Assembly: GCA_958295765.1 (NCBI GenBank)
Contig: CATQHB010000002.1
Coordinates: forward strand, 942,091 to 1,006,090
Length of the DNA: 64,000 bases
Source of the DNA: an uncultured Dehalococcoidia bacterium
GTDB lineage: Bacteria; Chloroflexota; Dehalococcoidia; Lucifugimonadales; UBA3495
Direction: 5' to 3'
The position numbers were made by a program, and so were the translations under genes. Positions 15,978 through 24,655 of the stretch are shown here, one piece after another (position 1 is the first letter of the stretch; each line of letters begins with the position of its first letter). The notes under the pieces were generated by a model. That model searched no databases, had not been told where the DNA came from, and worked only from the letters and a program-made list of their open reading frames with translations.

Positions 15978-16706
15978 GTGCAGATAACCAGCCCTGAGGG
16001 AAATGACATAGCGACTATGGAAGACTGGGGCGCCTGTGTGAGGGGCGGCCATTTCAAGGAAGGACGCAGCGCTTATTCCCTGGCCGATTTTATCCTGAAC
16101 CGGAACGGCGCCGCCATTCTTGAGGAGCGCATATCAGCCGTATGCGTAGAGTCGGTTATACTCGAGCGAGCAACGCCGGAATTTCGAGCGAGTTTTGACT
16201 CCTACCGAGGCCCAAGCAACCCTGACCTGGGGATTTTTGGCACTGTTGGCTCCAAGTCCAGCCTGTTTGTGAGTTTGGAAGCTAAAGTTGATGAACCCTT
16301 TGATAGCAAAACCGTGGGTGAAAAGTATCAAGACGCTATCCGGGAGAAAAGCCGTGAACCGCAATCACGAGCATACGCCAGGGTAGAGAATTTATTATCG
16401 AGTTACTTTGCGGAGTCTGCTGACCCCGGCGTTTCCAGGTTCTCCGACGTTGGCTACCAACTACTGACCGGAACTGCCGGGACGGTTGCCCAGCAGAAAG
16501 ACAGATCAATCTTTTACGTTCTGGTCTTTAAGACTTCGGAGTATGATGAAAGGAAGGGGCAAGTTAATCGTCAGGACTATGAGAAATTCATAGCAGCCGC
16601 CAATGGCAAACCCCTTACGCAGTCCCTGGAAGGCCCGCGTGTTCACGAAATTACCGCAGTGGGAAAGCGACTAATCTGCATCTATGATTACTTTCAATTC
16701 CCTTGA
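15978..16706 (+). CDS. putative PD-(D/E)XK-like protein, solitary
   Basis: 242 residues from GTG 15978, chosen because AAGGAG ends 6 bases upstream; a GTG at 15957 sits in the repeat. The pattern SNPDLGIFG ... FVSLEAKVDEPF (Pro-Asp, then Glu-x-Lys about 20 residues later) matches a PD-(D/E)XK nuclease core and resembles a DUF6946-type domain as I recall it. The rest has YQLLTGTAGT and a C-terminal beta region. No methyltransferase is next to it, so it is not an ordinary restriction enzyme. It appears lower in GC than its neighbours. Function open. Confidence 0.6.
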   Translation: MQITSPEGNDIATMEDWGACVRGGHFKEGRSAYSLADFILNRNGAAILEERISAVCVESVILERATPEFRASFDSYRGPSNPDLGIFGTVGSKSSLFVSLEAKVDEPFDSKTVGEKYQDAIREKSREPQSRAYARVENLLSSYFAESADPGVSRFSDVGYQLLTGTAGTVAQQKDRSIFYVLVFKTSEYDERKGQVNRQDYEKFIAAANGKPLTQSLEGPRVHEITAVGKRLICIYDYFQFP

Positions 16707-16748
16707 CGCCATACCATTATCCGAGTCGCCAAAACTGCTTACTGGCGA

Positions 16749-16780
16749 CCCCCTTCGTGCCTATTCGTGTCCCTTCGTGG
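16749..16780. repeat. CCTTCGTG tandem repeat, second leader copy
   Basis: Near-identical to 15927-15960 and again directly upstream of GGACAAA...AAGGAG and a start codon. Confidence 0.7.
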
Positions 16781-16799
16781 ACAAATAAAGGAGAAAACG

Positions 16800-18155
16800 A
16801 TGACCGCACCTACCACCAACCCGGGCGCCCTCGACCCTGCCGCCCTGACTGCCTTTCGGGAAGACTTTGCCGCCGAGCCGGCCCACCGCCTGATGCAGAA
16901 CGTGGTTACCCAGCATGACGTGAACGACGTGGCGCTGAACCGCCGCATCGTTACCGAGGCCACCCATTCCTTTTCCACCGTCCTGGATGATTGGGGCGTA
17001 ACTAATCAGGCCCGCTCCGGCCGCTGCTGGATGTTCGCCGGCCTCAACCTGTTCCGGGCCGAAACCCGCAACCTGCTGAACGTCAAGGAGTTTGAGTTCA
17101 GCCAGAACTACCTGATGTTCTGGGACAAGCTGGAACGGGCCAACTACATCCTGGAGGCGGTTATCGAGACCGCCGACCGGCCCATTGACGACCGGGTGGT
17201 GGCCTGGCTGCTGCACCAACCCCTGGGCGATGGCGGCCAGTGGGATATGTTCGTCAGCCTGGTGCGCAAGCACGGGGTAGTCCCCAAGACCGTGATGCCC
17301 GAGACGGAAAGCTCCGGCAACTCGGCCCGGATGAACGCCGGCCTGAATTACCAGGTACGCCAGGGCGCCCGCAACATCCGCCAGCTCTTTGCCGAGGAGT
17401 CCGGGCTGACGGCGATGCGCCAGGCCAAGGCTGAGGCGCTCCAGGCGGTGTACCGGATTCTCTGCATCCACCTGGGCAACCCGCCCGACAACTTTGACTG
17501 GCAATGGAAGGACAAGGACGGGGAGTTTCACCGGGACGGGGCGATGACGCCGCTGGAGTTCGCCGAAAAATACATCGCCACGCCGATGGAGGAGTACGTC
17601 TGCCTGGTTCACGACCCCCGCCAGGCCAACCCGTCGGGCCGCACCTATACCGTCCAGTACCTGGGCAACGTGGTGGACGGCGCGCGCATCAAGTACCTCA
17701 ACGTGGACGTTGCCCTGATGAAGGACATCACGATGCGGCTGCTCCGGGACGGCCAGCCGGTCTGGATGGGCTGCGATACCGGCAAGCAGATGCACCGGGA
17801 TAAGGGCCTGTGGGATGCCGACCTGTTCGACTATGCCAGCGTGTACGGGGCCGAGTTCGGCCTGAACAAGGCGGAACGGCTGGAGTACCACCAGACGGCG
17901 ATGACCCATGCCATGCTCTTTACCGGCGTGGACGTGGTGGAAGGCCAGCCCCGGCGCTGGCGGGTGGAAAACAGTTGGAACGACAAGGTGGGCGACAAGG
18001 GTTTCTGCCTCATGAACGACTCCTGGTTCGCCGAGTATATGTTCGAGATCGCCGCCCCCAAAAGCTACCTGCCGGAGGATTTGCAGGCCGCCCTGGACTT
18101 GGAGCCGGTAGTGCTGCCGCCCTGGGACCCGATGGGGAGTTTGGCGGGGGAGTAG
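16800..18155 (+). CDS. pepC: aminopeptidase C / bleomycin hydrolase-type cysteine peptidase
   Basis: 451-residue C1B papain-like peptidase, a cytosolic aminopeptidase that in the family forms a hexameric barrel. The triad is visible: Cys76 in SGRCWMF with the oxyanion Gln just before it (NQARSG), His370 in MTHAML and Asn391 in VENSWN. Length is close to the family norm of 440-455. Start ATG 16800 has AAAGGAG upstream within the repeated leader. It has no signal peptide, as expected for a cytosolic enzyme. Confidence 0.92.
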   Translation: MTAPTTNPGALDPAALTAFREDFAAEPAHRLMQNVVTQHDVNDVALNRRIVTEATHSFSTVLDDWGVTNQARSGRCWMFAGLNLFRAETRNLLNVKEFEFSQNYLMFWDKLERANYILEAVIETADRPIDDRVVAWLLHQPLGDGGQWDMFVSLVRKHGVVPKTVMPETESSGNSARMNAGLNYQVRQGARNIRQLFAEESGLTAMRQAKAEALQAVYRILCIHLGNPPDNFDWQWKDKDGEFHRDGAMTPLEFAEKYIATPMEEYVCLVHDPRQANPSGRTYTVQYLGNVVDGARIKYLNVDVALMKDITMRLLRDGQPVWMGCDTGKQMHRDKGLWDADLFDYASVYGAEFGLNKAERLEYHQTAMTHAMLFTGVDVVEGQPRRWRVENSWNDKVGDKGFCLMNDSWFAEYMFEIAAPKSYLPEDLQAALDLEPVVLPPWDPMGSLAGE

Positions 18156-18195
18156 CCGCCGGGCCTTGCGGTTCCCGCCGCCGGAACAAACACCC

Positions 18196-18255
18196 CCGCT
18201 CAGCCTGAGCTTGTCGAAGGACGGTTAGGTGGTTCGACAAGCTCACCATGAGCGG
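18196..18255. repeat. inverted-repeat element, CTCATGGTGAGC family
   Basis: Arms GAGCTTGTCGAAGGA and GGTTCGACAAGCTCACCATG. The rest of the 18156-18518 gap holds a GGCTATG/GCGGCTATG-rich stretch (18262-18302) and a promoter; no gene was seen. Confidence 0.8.
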
Positions 18256-18438
18256 CGGTATGCGGCTATGGGCGACTATATGCGTATATGCGCGGCTATG
18301 TGCGGTACGTTGTAATCGGCCAGGAATCGGAAGGTATTGGGAGTAGTGGTAAGTCTTGCAGCAACTTCAACCAGACTGGCAGCCATTCCTGACTAATAAC
18401 GTTATCATCCCGCCGGTAATCCCGGTGGCGGTGATAAG

Positions 18439-18467
18439 TTGTCATTGACCGGCGGGGTTAATAAAAT
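18439..18467 (+). promoter_or_regulatory. promoter of the RusA/restriction island
   Basis: TTGTCA at 18439-18444, 17 bases, TAAAAT at 18462-18467, with the first ribosome site about 45 bases downstream. Confidence 0.5.
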
Positions 18468-18518
18468 GGTGTCAAGCGGCGCTGCTGCGGAACGGCTGGA
18501 ACAATCTGTGAGGGACCT

Positions 18519-18557
18519 ATGAGCGACCCTTCGGGCGAAAATGGCCTTGCCTTTTGA
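18519..18557 (+). CDS. 12-codon leader ORF, or displaced N-terminus of the RusA-like gene
   Basis: ATG 18519 is preceded by GAGGGACCT, the only good ribosome site here. It reads MSDPSGENGLAF and stops, overlapping the RusA-like start at 18541 in another frame. It could be a leader peptide that couples translation, or the true N-terminus separated by a one-base frameshift. Confidence 0.35.
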   Translation: MSDPSGENGLAF

Positions 18558-18987
18558 CTTTACCGTCCTGGGGCCTCCGGTGTCTCAGCAGGCCCGCCGC
18601 GCTGAGCGGATAGCGGAATGGCAGCAGACTGTGACCCACGCTGCCGCTCAGTTATGGAATGGGTCGCCGCCGGCTGAAGGTGCGGTGACAGTGTCCGTGA
18701 TATACTTCCATGACGGACGGCGGTTTGACCTGGACAATATACCCAAGCCAATTCTGGATGCATTGAAAGGCTTGGTCTTCAGCGATGATAATCAGATTAC
18801 TACCCTGGTTTGCCGCAAGCTGAATCTGGATGCCTTGCCGCGGGTCTCCAGTACTTCCCGGGCGCTGAATGAGGCGATAGATAACGGCCGGCAGTTTCTC
18901 CACATTACGGTGGAAAACGCACCGGAAGGAGAGGCAATATCATGGTATCAGACACAACTCTTACCGAAAGCCGTCTTGCCACCCTGA
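18541..18987 (+). CDS. RusA-family Holliday-junction resolvase-like protein
   Basis: 148 residues. FDLDNIPKPILDAL followed by SDDNQI is the RusA signature, whose Asp residues bind Mg and cut Holliday junctions as a dimer. ATG 18541 lacks a ribosome site of its own; see the overlapping leader at 18519. The C-terminus overlaps the next gene by 46 bases. RusA is usually phage-borne, so its place at the head of a restriction-type operon is notable. Confidence 0.8.
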   Translation: MALPFDFTVLGPPVSQQARRAERIAEWQQTVTHAAAQLWNGSPPAEGAVTVSVIYFHDGRRFDLDNIPKPILDALKGLVFSDDNQITTLVCRKLNLDALPRVSSTSRALNEAIDNGRQFLHITVENAPEGEAISWYQTQLLPKAVLPP

Positions 18988-19616
18988 CGGCAGAGGAACT
19001 TCGCGCCCAGGGTTATGAAGTCGAGCAGGAAGTTCTCCTGGATTTCCTGCCCGGATTCCGCGCCGACGTGGTGGCCCGTAAGGAAGGGCAGACCCGAGTT
19101 ATTGAAGTAAAGTACCGTTCCTCTCTAACGGCCAATCCAATAATGAGCGAACTGTCCCGGGTAGTCAACGCCAAGCCGGGTTGGAGCTTTGAGCTGCATC
19201 TGGTAGGGGAACCGGAGCGGCGGGAGCCACCGGCGGGGGCCAAGCCCTTTGACGCGGAAAGCATCCACCGGCGGGTTAAGGAGGCGGAAAAGGCCCGGGA
19301 CGCCGGTTTGAGCGATGCTGCTTTTCTGCTGGCTTGGTCTGCCGCCGAAGCAATCCTCCGGGAATTGGTCGCCGCCGAAGGCGTCGCTATTGAGCGCATT
19401 ACTACTGCGGCCTATGTCCTCGACTATGCGGTCTATCAGGGAGTTATCTCCCGGGATGATTATAACTATCTAACCGATATGATGACCTACCGCAACGCCC
19501 TGGTTCATGGGTTTGACATTGACGACTTTGACTCCGAAACGATGACGGCCGGCTTGACGCAGGCGATCAAGAACCTGATGTCCTCCGATGAATGGGCGTC
19601 CCGGCGTTCCGATTGA
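18942..19616 (+). CDS. PD-(D/E)XK nuclease fused to HEPN-like domain
   Basis: 224 residues. The N-terminal half holds FRADVVARK ... VIEVKYR, a D-x(n)-E-x-K nuclease core (about residues 38-60). A linker follows with a charged helix. The C-terminal half is helical and contains RNALVHG near residue 186, an R-x4-H motif typical of HEPN ribonucleases. Overlaps the resolvase gene by 46 bases and lies 28 bases before the methyltransferase. Likely a toxin-like or restriction accessory effector. Confidence 0.65.
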   Translation: MVSDTTLTESRLATLTAEELRAQGYEVEQEVLLDFLPGFRADVVARKEGQTRVIEVKYRSSLTANPIMSELSRVVNAKPGWSFELHLVGEPERREPPAGAKPFDAESIHRRVKEAEKARDAGLSDAAFLLAWSAAEAILRELVAAEGVAIERITTAAYVLDYAVYQGVISRDDYNYLTDMMTYRNALVHGFDIDDFDSETMTAGLTQAIKNLMSSDEWASRRSD

Positions 19617-19644
19617 TGCCATCCGGGGCTGGTAGTAATGACTT

Positions 19645-21039
19645 ATGCCTACTGAAGACAGCCCAAAAACTTCAACCCATTCGGAGGCAAGGCAGAGTTT
19701 GTATGACCGCTTTGCCTCCCGGATCTGCGCCCGGGATAATTTGAGCCGCCGGCTGGTCTCTTACCAGGGGAACAAGCAAGCGCCGGGGTTGCGGTGGCTG
19801 AAATACAAGGAAGGGTTTTCTGCCGAGTTGGTTCAGGCGCTCCTTGCCCGTACCGGCGCAAAGACTGTCCTTGACCCCTTCTCCGGTTCGGGAACCTCGG
19901 CGCTTACTGCCAGCAGTTTGGGTATGCACGGCACTGGCATTGAGCTTATGCCCCTGGGCAATATGGCGGCGCGGGCGATTATCACGGCTTCCAACGGGCT
20001 GCAATACGATGAATATGCGCGGGCCTCTAACGGCCTGATTGATGCGCTGTCGGCCGACAGCTATGATGACGCATTGCTGTTTCCCCACGTCCCGATTACT
20101 GAACACGCCTTCCCGGAACATACCGAAAAGGACTTGGCTAAAGCGCGGGAGTATATTTCAGGAATTGCCGACTCCTCGCTGAGTACTATTCTGACTCTGG
20201 CGTGTGTCAGCGTCCTTGAAGAAGTCAGTTACACCCGCAAGGATGGGCAGTTTCTGCGCTGGGATCCCCAATCGGGCCGGAAAGTAAGCCGTAAGCTGCA
20301 TAAAGCATCTCTGCCCCGTCTCGCTGAGGCGCTGCGGCGGCGATTGGACGAAATAGCTGAAGATCTGCCCTCCCTGAAGCAGAAGTACGGCGGTTCTATT
20401 CCTGAGTTTATCGATGGCTCCAGTCTCACGGAACTCCGTAAGATGCCGGCCGAGAGCTTTGACGTGGTGGTTACTTCGCCGCCCTATGCCAACCGTTACG
20501 ATTACACCCGCATATACGCCTTGGAGTTGGCCTACCTGGGATACGACGGCGCGCGTTTCAAGGAACTGCGCCAGGAACTGCTGTCCGCAACGGTGGAAAA
20601 CCGTTCCAAGCGGAAACAACTGGCCCGGGAATACGGGAACTCGCCCCAATTTCTCAAGGCGCTGGCGATGACCGACAATCAGGAGGCTTTGCAGGAAGCG
20701 CTGACCATCCTCAGGCTGAACGCCGACAGCTTGAGCAACCGGAATGTGATAACCCTGGTGGAAAATTACTTCACGGAAATGGCGTTGGTGGTCAGCGAAC
20801 TCACCCGATTGCTTAAACCGGGCGGCAGCGTGTTTATGGTGAACGATAATGTTCGTTACCACGGCCAGGAAATTCCGGTTGACCTCATTCTTTCCGACTT
20901 CGCCGAACAATCCGGTCTTGACTGCGAATCTATCTGGACCCTGAACCGGGGAAAGGGCAACTCCAGCCAGCAGATGGGGCGGTTCGGCCGGCAGGAGCTT
21001 AGAAAGTGCGTCTATCACTGGAGGAAACCCAATGGTTGA
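19645..21039 (+). CDS. DNA methyltransferase (TSPPY type)
   Basis: 464-residue SAM-dependent DNA amino-methyltransferase. Motif I DPFSGSGTS is near residue 76 and motif IV TSPPYANR near 277. TSPPY is most often seen in N4-cytosine enzymes, though N6-adenine members exist. Motif I precedes motif IV with a long region between. Overlaps the following nuclease by 8 bases, a classical modification/restriction arrangement. Target sequence unknown. Confidence 0.88.
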   Translation: MPTEDSPKTSTHSEARQSLYDRFASRICARDNLSRRLVSYQGNKQAPGLRWLKYKEGFSAELVQALLARTGAKTVLDPFSGSGTSALTASSLGMHGTGIELMPLGNMAARAIITASNGLQYDEYARASNGLIDALSADSYDDALLFPHVPITEHAFPEHTEKDLAKAREYISGIADSSLSTILTLACVSVLEEVSYTRKDGQFLRWDPQSGRKVSRKLHKASLPRLAEALRRRLDEIAEDLPSLKQKYGGSIPEFIDGSSLTELRKMPAESFDVVVTSPPYANRYDYTRIYALELAYLGYDGARFKELRQELLSATVENRSKRKQLAREYGNSPQFLKALAMTDNQEALQEALTILRLNADSLSNRNVITLVENYFTEMALVVSELTRLLKPGGSVFMVNDNVRYHGQEIPVDLILSDFAEQSGLDCESIWTLNRGKGNSSQQMGRFGRQELRKCVYHWRKPNG

Positions 21040-21982
21040 GCGGGAAGCCCGCCTTGAAGAGGCGCGGCAACGGGCGCTCATAATTTCCGAACATATACGG
21101 GGACGTTCCGACCTGGAAGCCCGGCAGACAATCGGTAATTTTACTGAGCCGCTGGAATTTGAAAGGCGGTTAGCAGACCTGGCGATCGCGCCGGAGGCTT
21201 GGGGGCATATCGTTAATGCCGGGATTGACCCCAGGTTGGTATTCGCGCACCCGGCCCTGCTCCAGGCCCACCCGAAAACGTCGCTCCACTACCGGGGAAT
21301 CGCCACCTTGTCCCTCAAAAGGGTGCAGTCTATGGCCGGCCAGGTCAAGAGTTGGGAAGACGGTACTTTGCGCCGGCCACCTACCCGGGCAAGGTGTCTC
21401 GAGGTAGCGCGCACTTACAACGCGGTCATCTCGGTCATAATCACCGGCGCCGACGGGTGGACTCTCGAAAATGGCTACAGGAACATTCTGGCGACCATCG
21501 GAATTACCGAAGATGGGGCGCTGCGGAACATTGTTGGGCAAGAGGGCGAGGCGGCAGTCAAAGACCGCATAGCCGAGTGGCTTGCGGCCAACGCTGCAAT
21601 CACCGCGCAAGTTGACGGGGCAATCACGCTGCTGGGCGGCGACGGCAATCTACGAATGATTTACGGCGCTGAACCCGACATCAGCTTTGAAAGCCGCAAC
21701 GCGAGTGGGGAATGGCAAATTATAGCCACGGTGGAAGTGAAAAGCGGGACTGACTCGGCCGGCGCCCTGAAGCGTTTGGGCGCCATCCAGAAGAGTTTTG
21801 CCGAAACTCCGGCCCGGTCGAAAAACTTCGCGGTGCTGGGAGTGGTAACTCCTGAAATGCGGAGAAGGCTGGACGAAATGAATGTAGCAAGGGACTTTTC
21901 GCTCTACCGCATCTTGAACGAAGAAGACGCTTGGAACGATTTCGTAGGTGAGATATTTCACCATACGCTTCGCATTGTATAG
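21032..21982 (+). CDS. type II restriction endonuclease, possibly XcyI-like
   Basis: 316 residues. EPDISFES followed by TVEVKSGTD is a clear PD-(D/E)XK core near residues 213-235. GALKRLGAIQKSF after it and the all-helical N-terminal half recall XcyI/XamI-type enzymes, but that assignment is from memory and tentative. The start overlaps the methyltransferase stop. The cognate-pair interpretation is strong. Confidence 0.75.
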   Translation: MVEREARLEEARQRALIISEHIRGRSDLEARQTIGNFTEPLEFERRLADLAIAPEAWGHIVNAGIDPRLVFAHPALLQAHPKTSLHYRGIATLSLKRVQSMAGQVKSWEDGTLRRPPTRARCLEVARTYNAVISVIITGADGWTLENGYRNILATIGITEDGALRNIVGQEGEAAVKDRIAEWLAANAAITAQVDGAITLLGGDGNLRMIYGAEPDISFESRNASGEWQIIATVEVKSGTDSAGALKRLGAIQKSFAETPARSKNFAVLGVVTPEMRRRLDEMNVARDFSLYRILNEEDAWNDFVGEIFHHTLRIV

Positions 21983-22034
21983 TTTTACTTGGCCTACCCG
22001 AAATCATCAATCATCCCACCGCAACCGTGCCGCT

Positions 22035-22937
22035 ATGCCGACTGAATCACAAGCCGCCAAAGCCGACCCGCAAGCCCTGGCGATTGCCCGGGCGGCTCAG
22101 GACGCCGTCGGGCCGGATGCTGCCGTCATCCTGTTCGGCTCCCGGGCCACCGGGCGGCACCGTCCCGATTCGGACGTGGACCTGATGGTGCTGAGCGATG
22201 CCAAGGACCCGCACATTGCCGCTAAGCAAGCGGGGCGGGCCGCCGTAAAGTATATGAAACAAAATCCCCCGGGGCTGCCCGTCAACCCGGTCGGCTTTAC
22301 CTGGTGGGAGTTCCACCATTACAGCAAAGCCGGCCTGCACGTAACCGGACAAGCCGCCCGCTTCGGAGTTTTTATGAGTAAAGAAGGAGAGGAGCGCTCC
22401 GGCAGTTACGCGCCGGAACCCGAAACCGGCTACCCGGCTCACTGGCCGGCCACCAGCCAACGCCTCCGCAACATCCTGCGCCATAAAAGCGACCTGAACT
22501 TTCTGGCCGGCCACTCGGAACCCTCCCAGGAACTCTTTGGCCGAGTAGTTCAGCAAGCCATAGAAAACGCCCTCAAAGGCTGGCTTTCCGCCTACGACTT
22601 GCAACGGGATTTCGGCCACGATCTCTTGGAGTTATGGAGCGCCATTCGGGAAGTCGAGGACTATGCCGCCGAATCCGCCCGTCTGGCGATGGCGGAAACT
22701 CAGGCCCTCTTTGACTATATCGGATTCCAGGATAACGAGGGGCCGGCCGACTGGCTGACCCGGTACGCGGTACGCTACCAGTACGGTGGTATCATTTCCC
22801 AAATCGACCAGGCCCAGGTTCACCAACTGGTTGAGCTAGTCAACCGGGCTTTGGATGCCATCGTAGCGCACATCTACCAAGTCAGCAGGGTAGCCCCGGA
22901 TGACCCGCAAGCCCTGGCCCGCCGGCAGCCCCCTTAA
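22035..22937 (+). CDS. MNT nucleotidyltransferase-HEPN fusion protein
   Basis: 300 residues. The N-terminal minimal nucleotidyltransferase has FGSRATGRHRPDSDVDLMV (GSR-x(n)-DVD). The C-terminal region (about 150-300) is a helical HEPN-type domain (VVQQAIENALKGWL). In MNT/HEPN toxin-antitoxin pairs the MNT part modifies and silences the HEPN RNase; here both are in one chain. The ATG 22035 begins the conserved part; no good ribosome site is seen. Separated from the restriction gene by 52 bases on the same strand. Confidence 0.8.
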   Translation: MPTESQAAKADPQALAIARAAQDAVGPDAAVILFGSRATGRHRPDSDVDLMVLSDAKDPHIAAKQAGRAAVKYMKQNPPGLPVNPVGFTWWEFHHYSKAGLHVTGQAARFGVFMSKEGEERSGSYAPEPETGYPAHWPATSQRLRNILRHKSDLNFLAGHSEPSQELFGRVVQQAIENALKGWLSAYDLQRDFGHDLLELWSAIREVEDYAAESARLAMAETQALFDYIGFQDNEGPADWLTRYAVRYQYGGIISQIDQAQVHQLVELVNRALDAIVAHIYQVSRVAPDDPQALARRQPP

Positions 22938-23059
22938 CATAACCCCAATTGACACCTCACCCGCCCCGTAGTAATCTGCTACCAGGAGCTGAGCCGTCCC
23001 GATGGCGGCAAGCTCGCGGTGAAATGGGAAACGCAACCTTAATTCTGGAGGGTACATTT

Positions 23060-23860
23060 ATGCCTTATGAAGGTTTGATTGCGGAAACGGTCAACATTCG
23101 CGGACACAACGGCGACCTGATTGACGCTTACCTGGCCCGGCCCCTGGGTTCCGGCCCCTTCCCCGGCGTGGTGATGATTCACCATATGCCCGGCTGGGAC
23201 GAAGCCACCAAGGAGATGGCCCGCAAGCTGGCTCACAACGGGATTGTCTGCATCTCCCCCAACCTCCACTTCCGAGAGGGCCAGGGCGACCCTACGGCCA
23301 ACAGCGCCAGCGTCCGGGAGGCCGGCGGGATGCCCGACGACCGCACCCTGGGCGACGTGGCGGGCGCGCGGGACTACCTGCGAACCCTGCCTTACCACAA
23401 CGACAAGGTTGGCGTCATCGGCTTCTGCTCCGGCGGTCGCCAGACCTACCTGGTGGCCTGCCGCCTGGACGGGATCAACGCGGCGGTGAACTGCTGGGGC
23501 GGCGGCGTAACCACCGTGCCGGAAGGGGAACTGGAGCGCAGCCGGCAGCCGGACGCGCCGGTGGACTTCACCTCCGGCTTGAACTGTCCCCTGCTGGGCC
23601 TGTTCGGCAACGAAGACGCCCGACCCTCGCCCCAGGACGTGAACGACCTGGAGGCGGCGTTGCAGGCGGCGGGCAAGGTGGAGGGCGAGGATTACGAGTT
23701 CTTCCGGTACGACAACGCCGGCCACGGCTTCTTTGCCGTTGACCGCCCCAGCTACCGGCAGGAAGCCGCCGTAGATGGCTGGAAGCAGGTGCTCCGCTTC
23801 TACAACACCCACCTGGCCGCCGGCGCCCGGGAAATGGCCGGGGTAGCGGACGACGACTAG
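23060..23860 (+). CDS. dienelactone hydrolase family protein
   Basis: 266-residue alpha/beta hydrolase. Nucleophile Cys123 in GFCSGG, acid in NEDARPS and His in AGHGFF give the Cys-Asp-His triad of dienelactone hydrolases, which open cyclic lactones in aromatic degradation. Many family members have other substrates and no aromatic pathway genes are nearby. ATG 23060 has GGAGGGT upstream. Followed by a strong terminator. Confidence 0.9.
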   Translation: MPYEGLIAETVNIRGHNGDLIDAYLARPLGSGPFPGVVMIHHMPGWDEATKEMARKLAHNGIVCISPNLHFREGQGDPTANSASVREAGGMPDDRTLGDVAGARDYLRTLPYHNDKVGVIGFCSGGRQTYLVACRLDGINAAVNCWGGGVTTVPEGELERSRQPDAPVDFTSGLNCPLLGLFGNEDARPSPQDVNDLEAALQAAGKVEGEDYEFFRYDNAGHGFFAVDRPSYRQEAAVDGWKQVLRFYNTHLAAGAREMAGVADDD

Positions 23861-23892
23861 GCTGCCCGACCGGTAACCGGTAAACCGACAGC

Positions 23893-23932
23893 AAAAAAGA
23901 CGCCCCGGGCCGGAAGGCCCGGGGCGTTTCGT
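23893..23932. terminator. bidirectional intrinsic terminator
   Basis: An 11-bp GC stem (CGCCCCGGGCC/GGCCCGGGGCG, 23901-23926) with a GGAA loop, flanked by AAAAAAG on one side and TTTCGTT on the other. It sits between convergent genes. Confidence 0.85.
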
Positions 23933-23935
23933 TGG

Positions 23936-24634
23936 TTACGCTACCAACTCAATTGCTCTAGCGCACCAGAAAGGGCCAATCCCAAGAATATCCACTGGCT
24001 CAAGGATTACTTGAACGATGCGTCCTTTGGTAATGTTCTTATCTACCTGACCTCGAGGACACAAGAAAGTATAGCTCAAGTAATCAATAGCGGCCGGGTC
24101 ACCTGACAGTTCATCTACAAGCACGGTGAATTGTAATGGGTCTGGATCGCCAATTTGCTTGGTGAGCAAGCCGTAACCGATAGTCCCCCTCTCTATATTG
24201 TGGCGTCTTGACAGATTAGGCTGCACCCAGTCTTGAACCTTCCCGAAAATCTCTTCGGCTCTGGTTCCCATAGGTTCGATTCTTATTATCTCTCGACTTT
24301 TGCTCTGAGCTTCGCGAACTCGCCGAATGATGTTAGAGTCGATGGACTGCCGGCCACTTCTAAACTCCGGGAGTAAGTTGCTCGAACCTTGACCACCTCG
24401 GTAGATAGAGACACCGCGGATTGACACCAAAGAAGAAGGCGTATTATCCATCGGCACTTTCTGGGTACTGCTGGTTCCTCTGTTGGTCTGACAATTATGC
24501 TCAGGCCAGGGAGGGCCAAGGTACTCAAAAAGCACTTTGCAACCGCAGTCGCAGGAGAAGTAGAAAATTGTCGTGCCGCATAAGCGACACGACAACGGAA
24601 ATGTCCTGGCATTGCACCAAGCCCCGTGAATCAT
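23936..24634 (-). CDS. zinc-ribbon protein of the Hsp70 operon
   Basis: 232 residues. The N-terminus carries Cys-rich IHGAWCNART ... CRLCG ... CDCGC followed by GPPWPEHNC, a zinc-binding module of the kind found in conflict-system proteins. The C-terminal half is a beta-rich region (FTVLVDELSG ... QVILEP) of unknown type. Lies 21 bases downstream of the Hsp70-like gene on the same strand. No enzymatic motif seen. Confidence 0.65.
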   Translation of the reverse strand: MIHGAWCNARTFPLSCRLCGTTIFYFSCDCGCKVLFEYLGPPWPEHNCQTNRGTSSTQKVPMDNTPSSLVSIRGVSIYRGGQGSSNLLPEFRSGRQSIDSNIIRRVREAQSKSREIIRIEPMGTRAEEIFGKVQDWVQPNLSRRHNIERGTIGYGLLTKQIGDPDPLQFTVLVDELSGDPAAIDYLSYTFLCPRGQVDKNITKGRIVQVILEPVDILGIGPFWCARAIELVA

Positions 24635-24655
24635 CCCGTCCCCGGTAGTTGCCGG

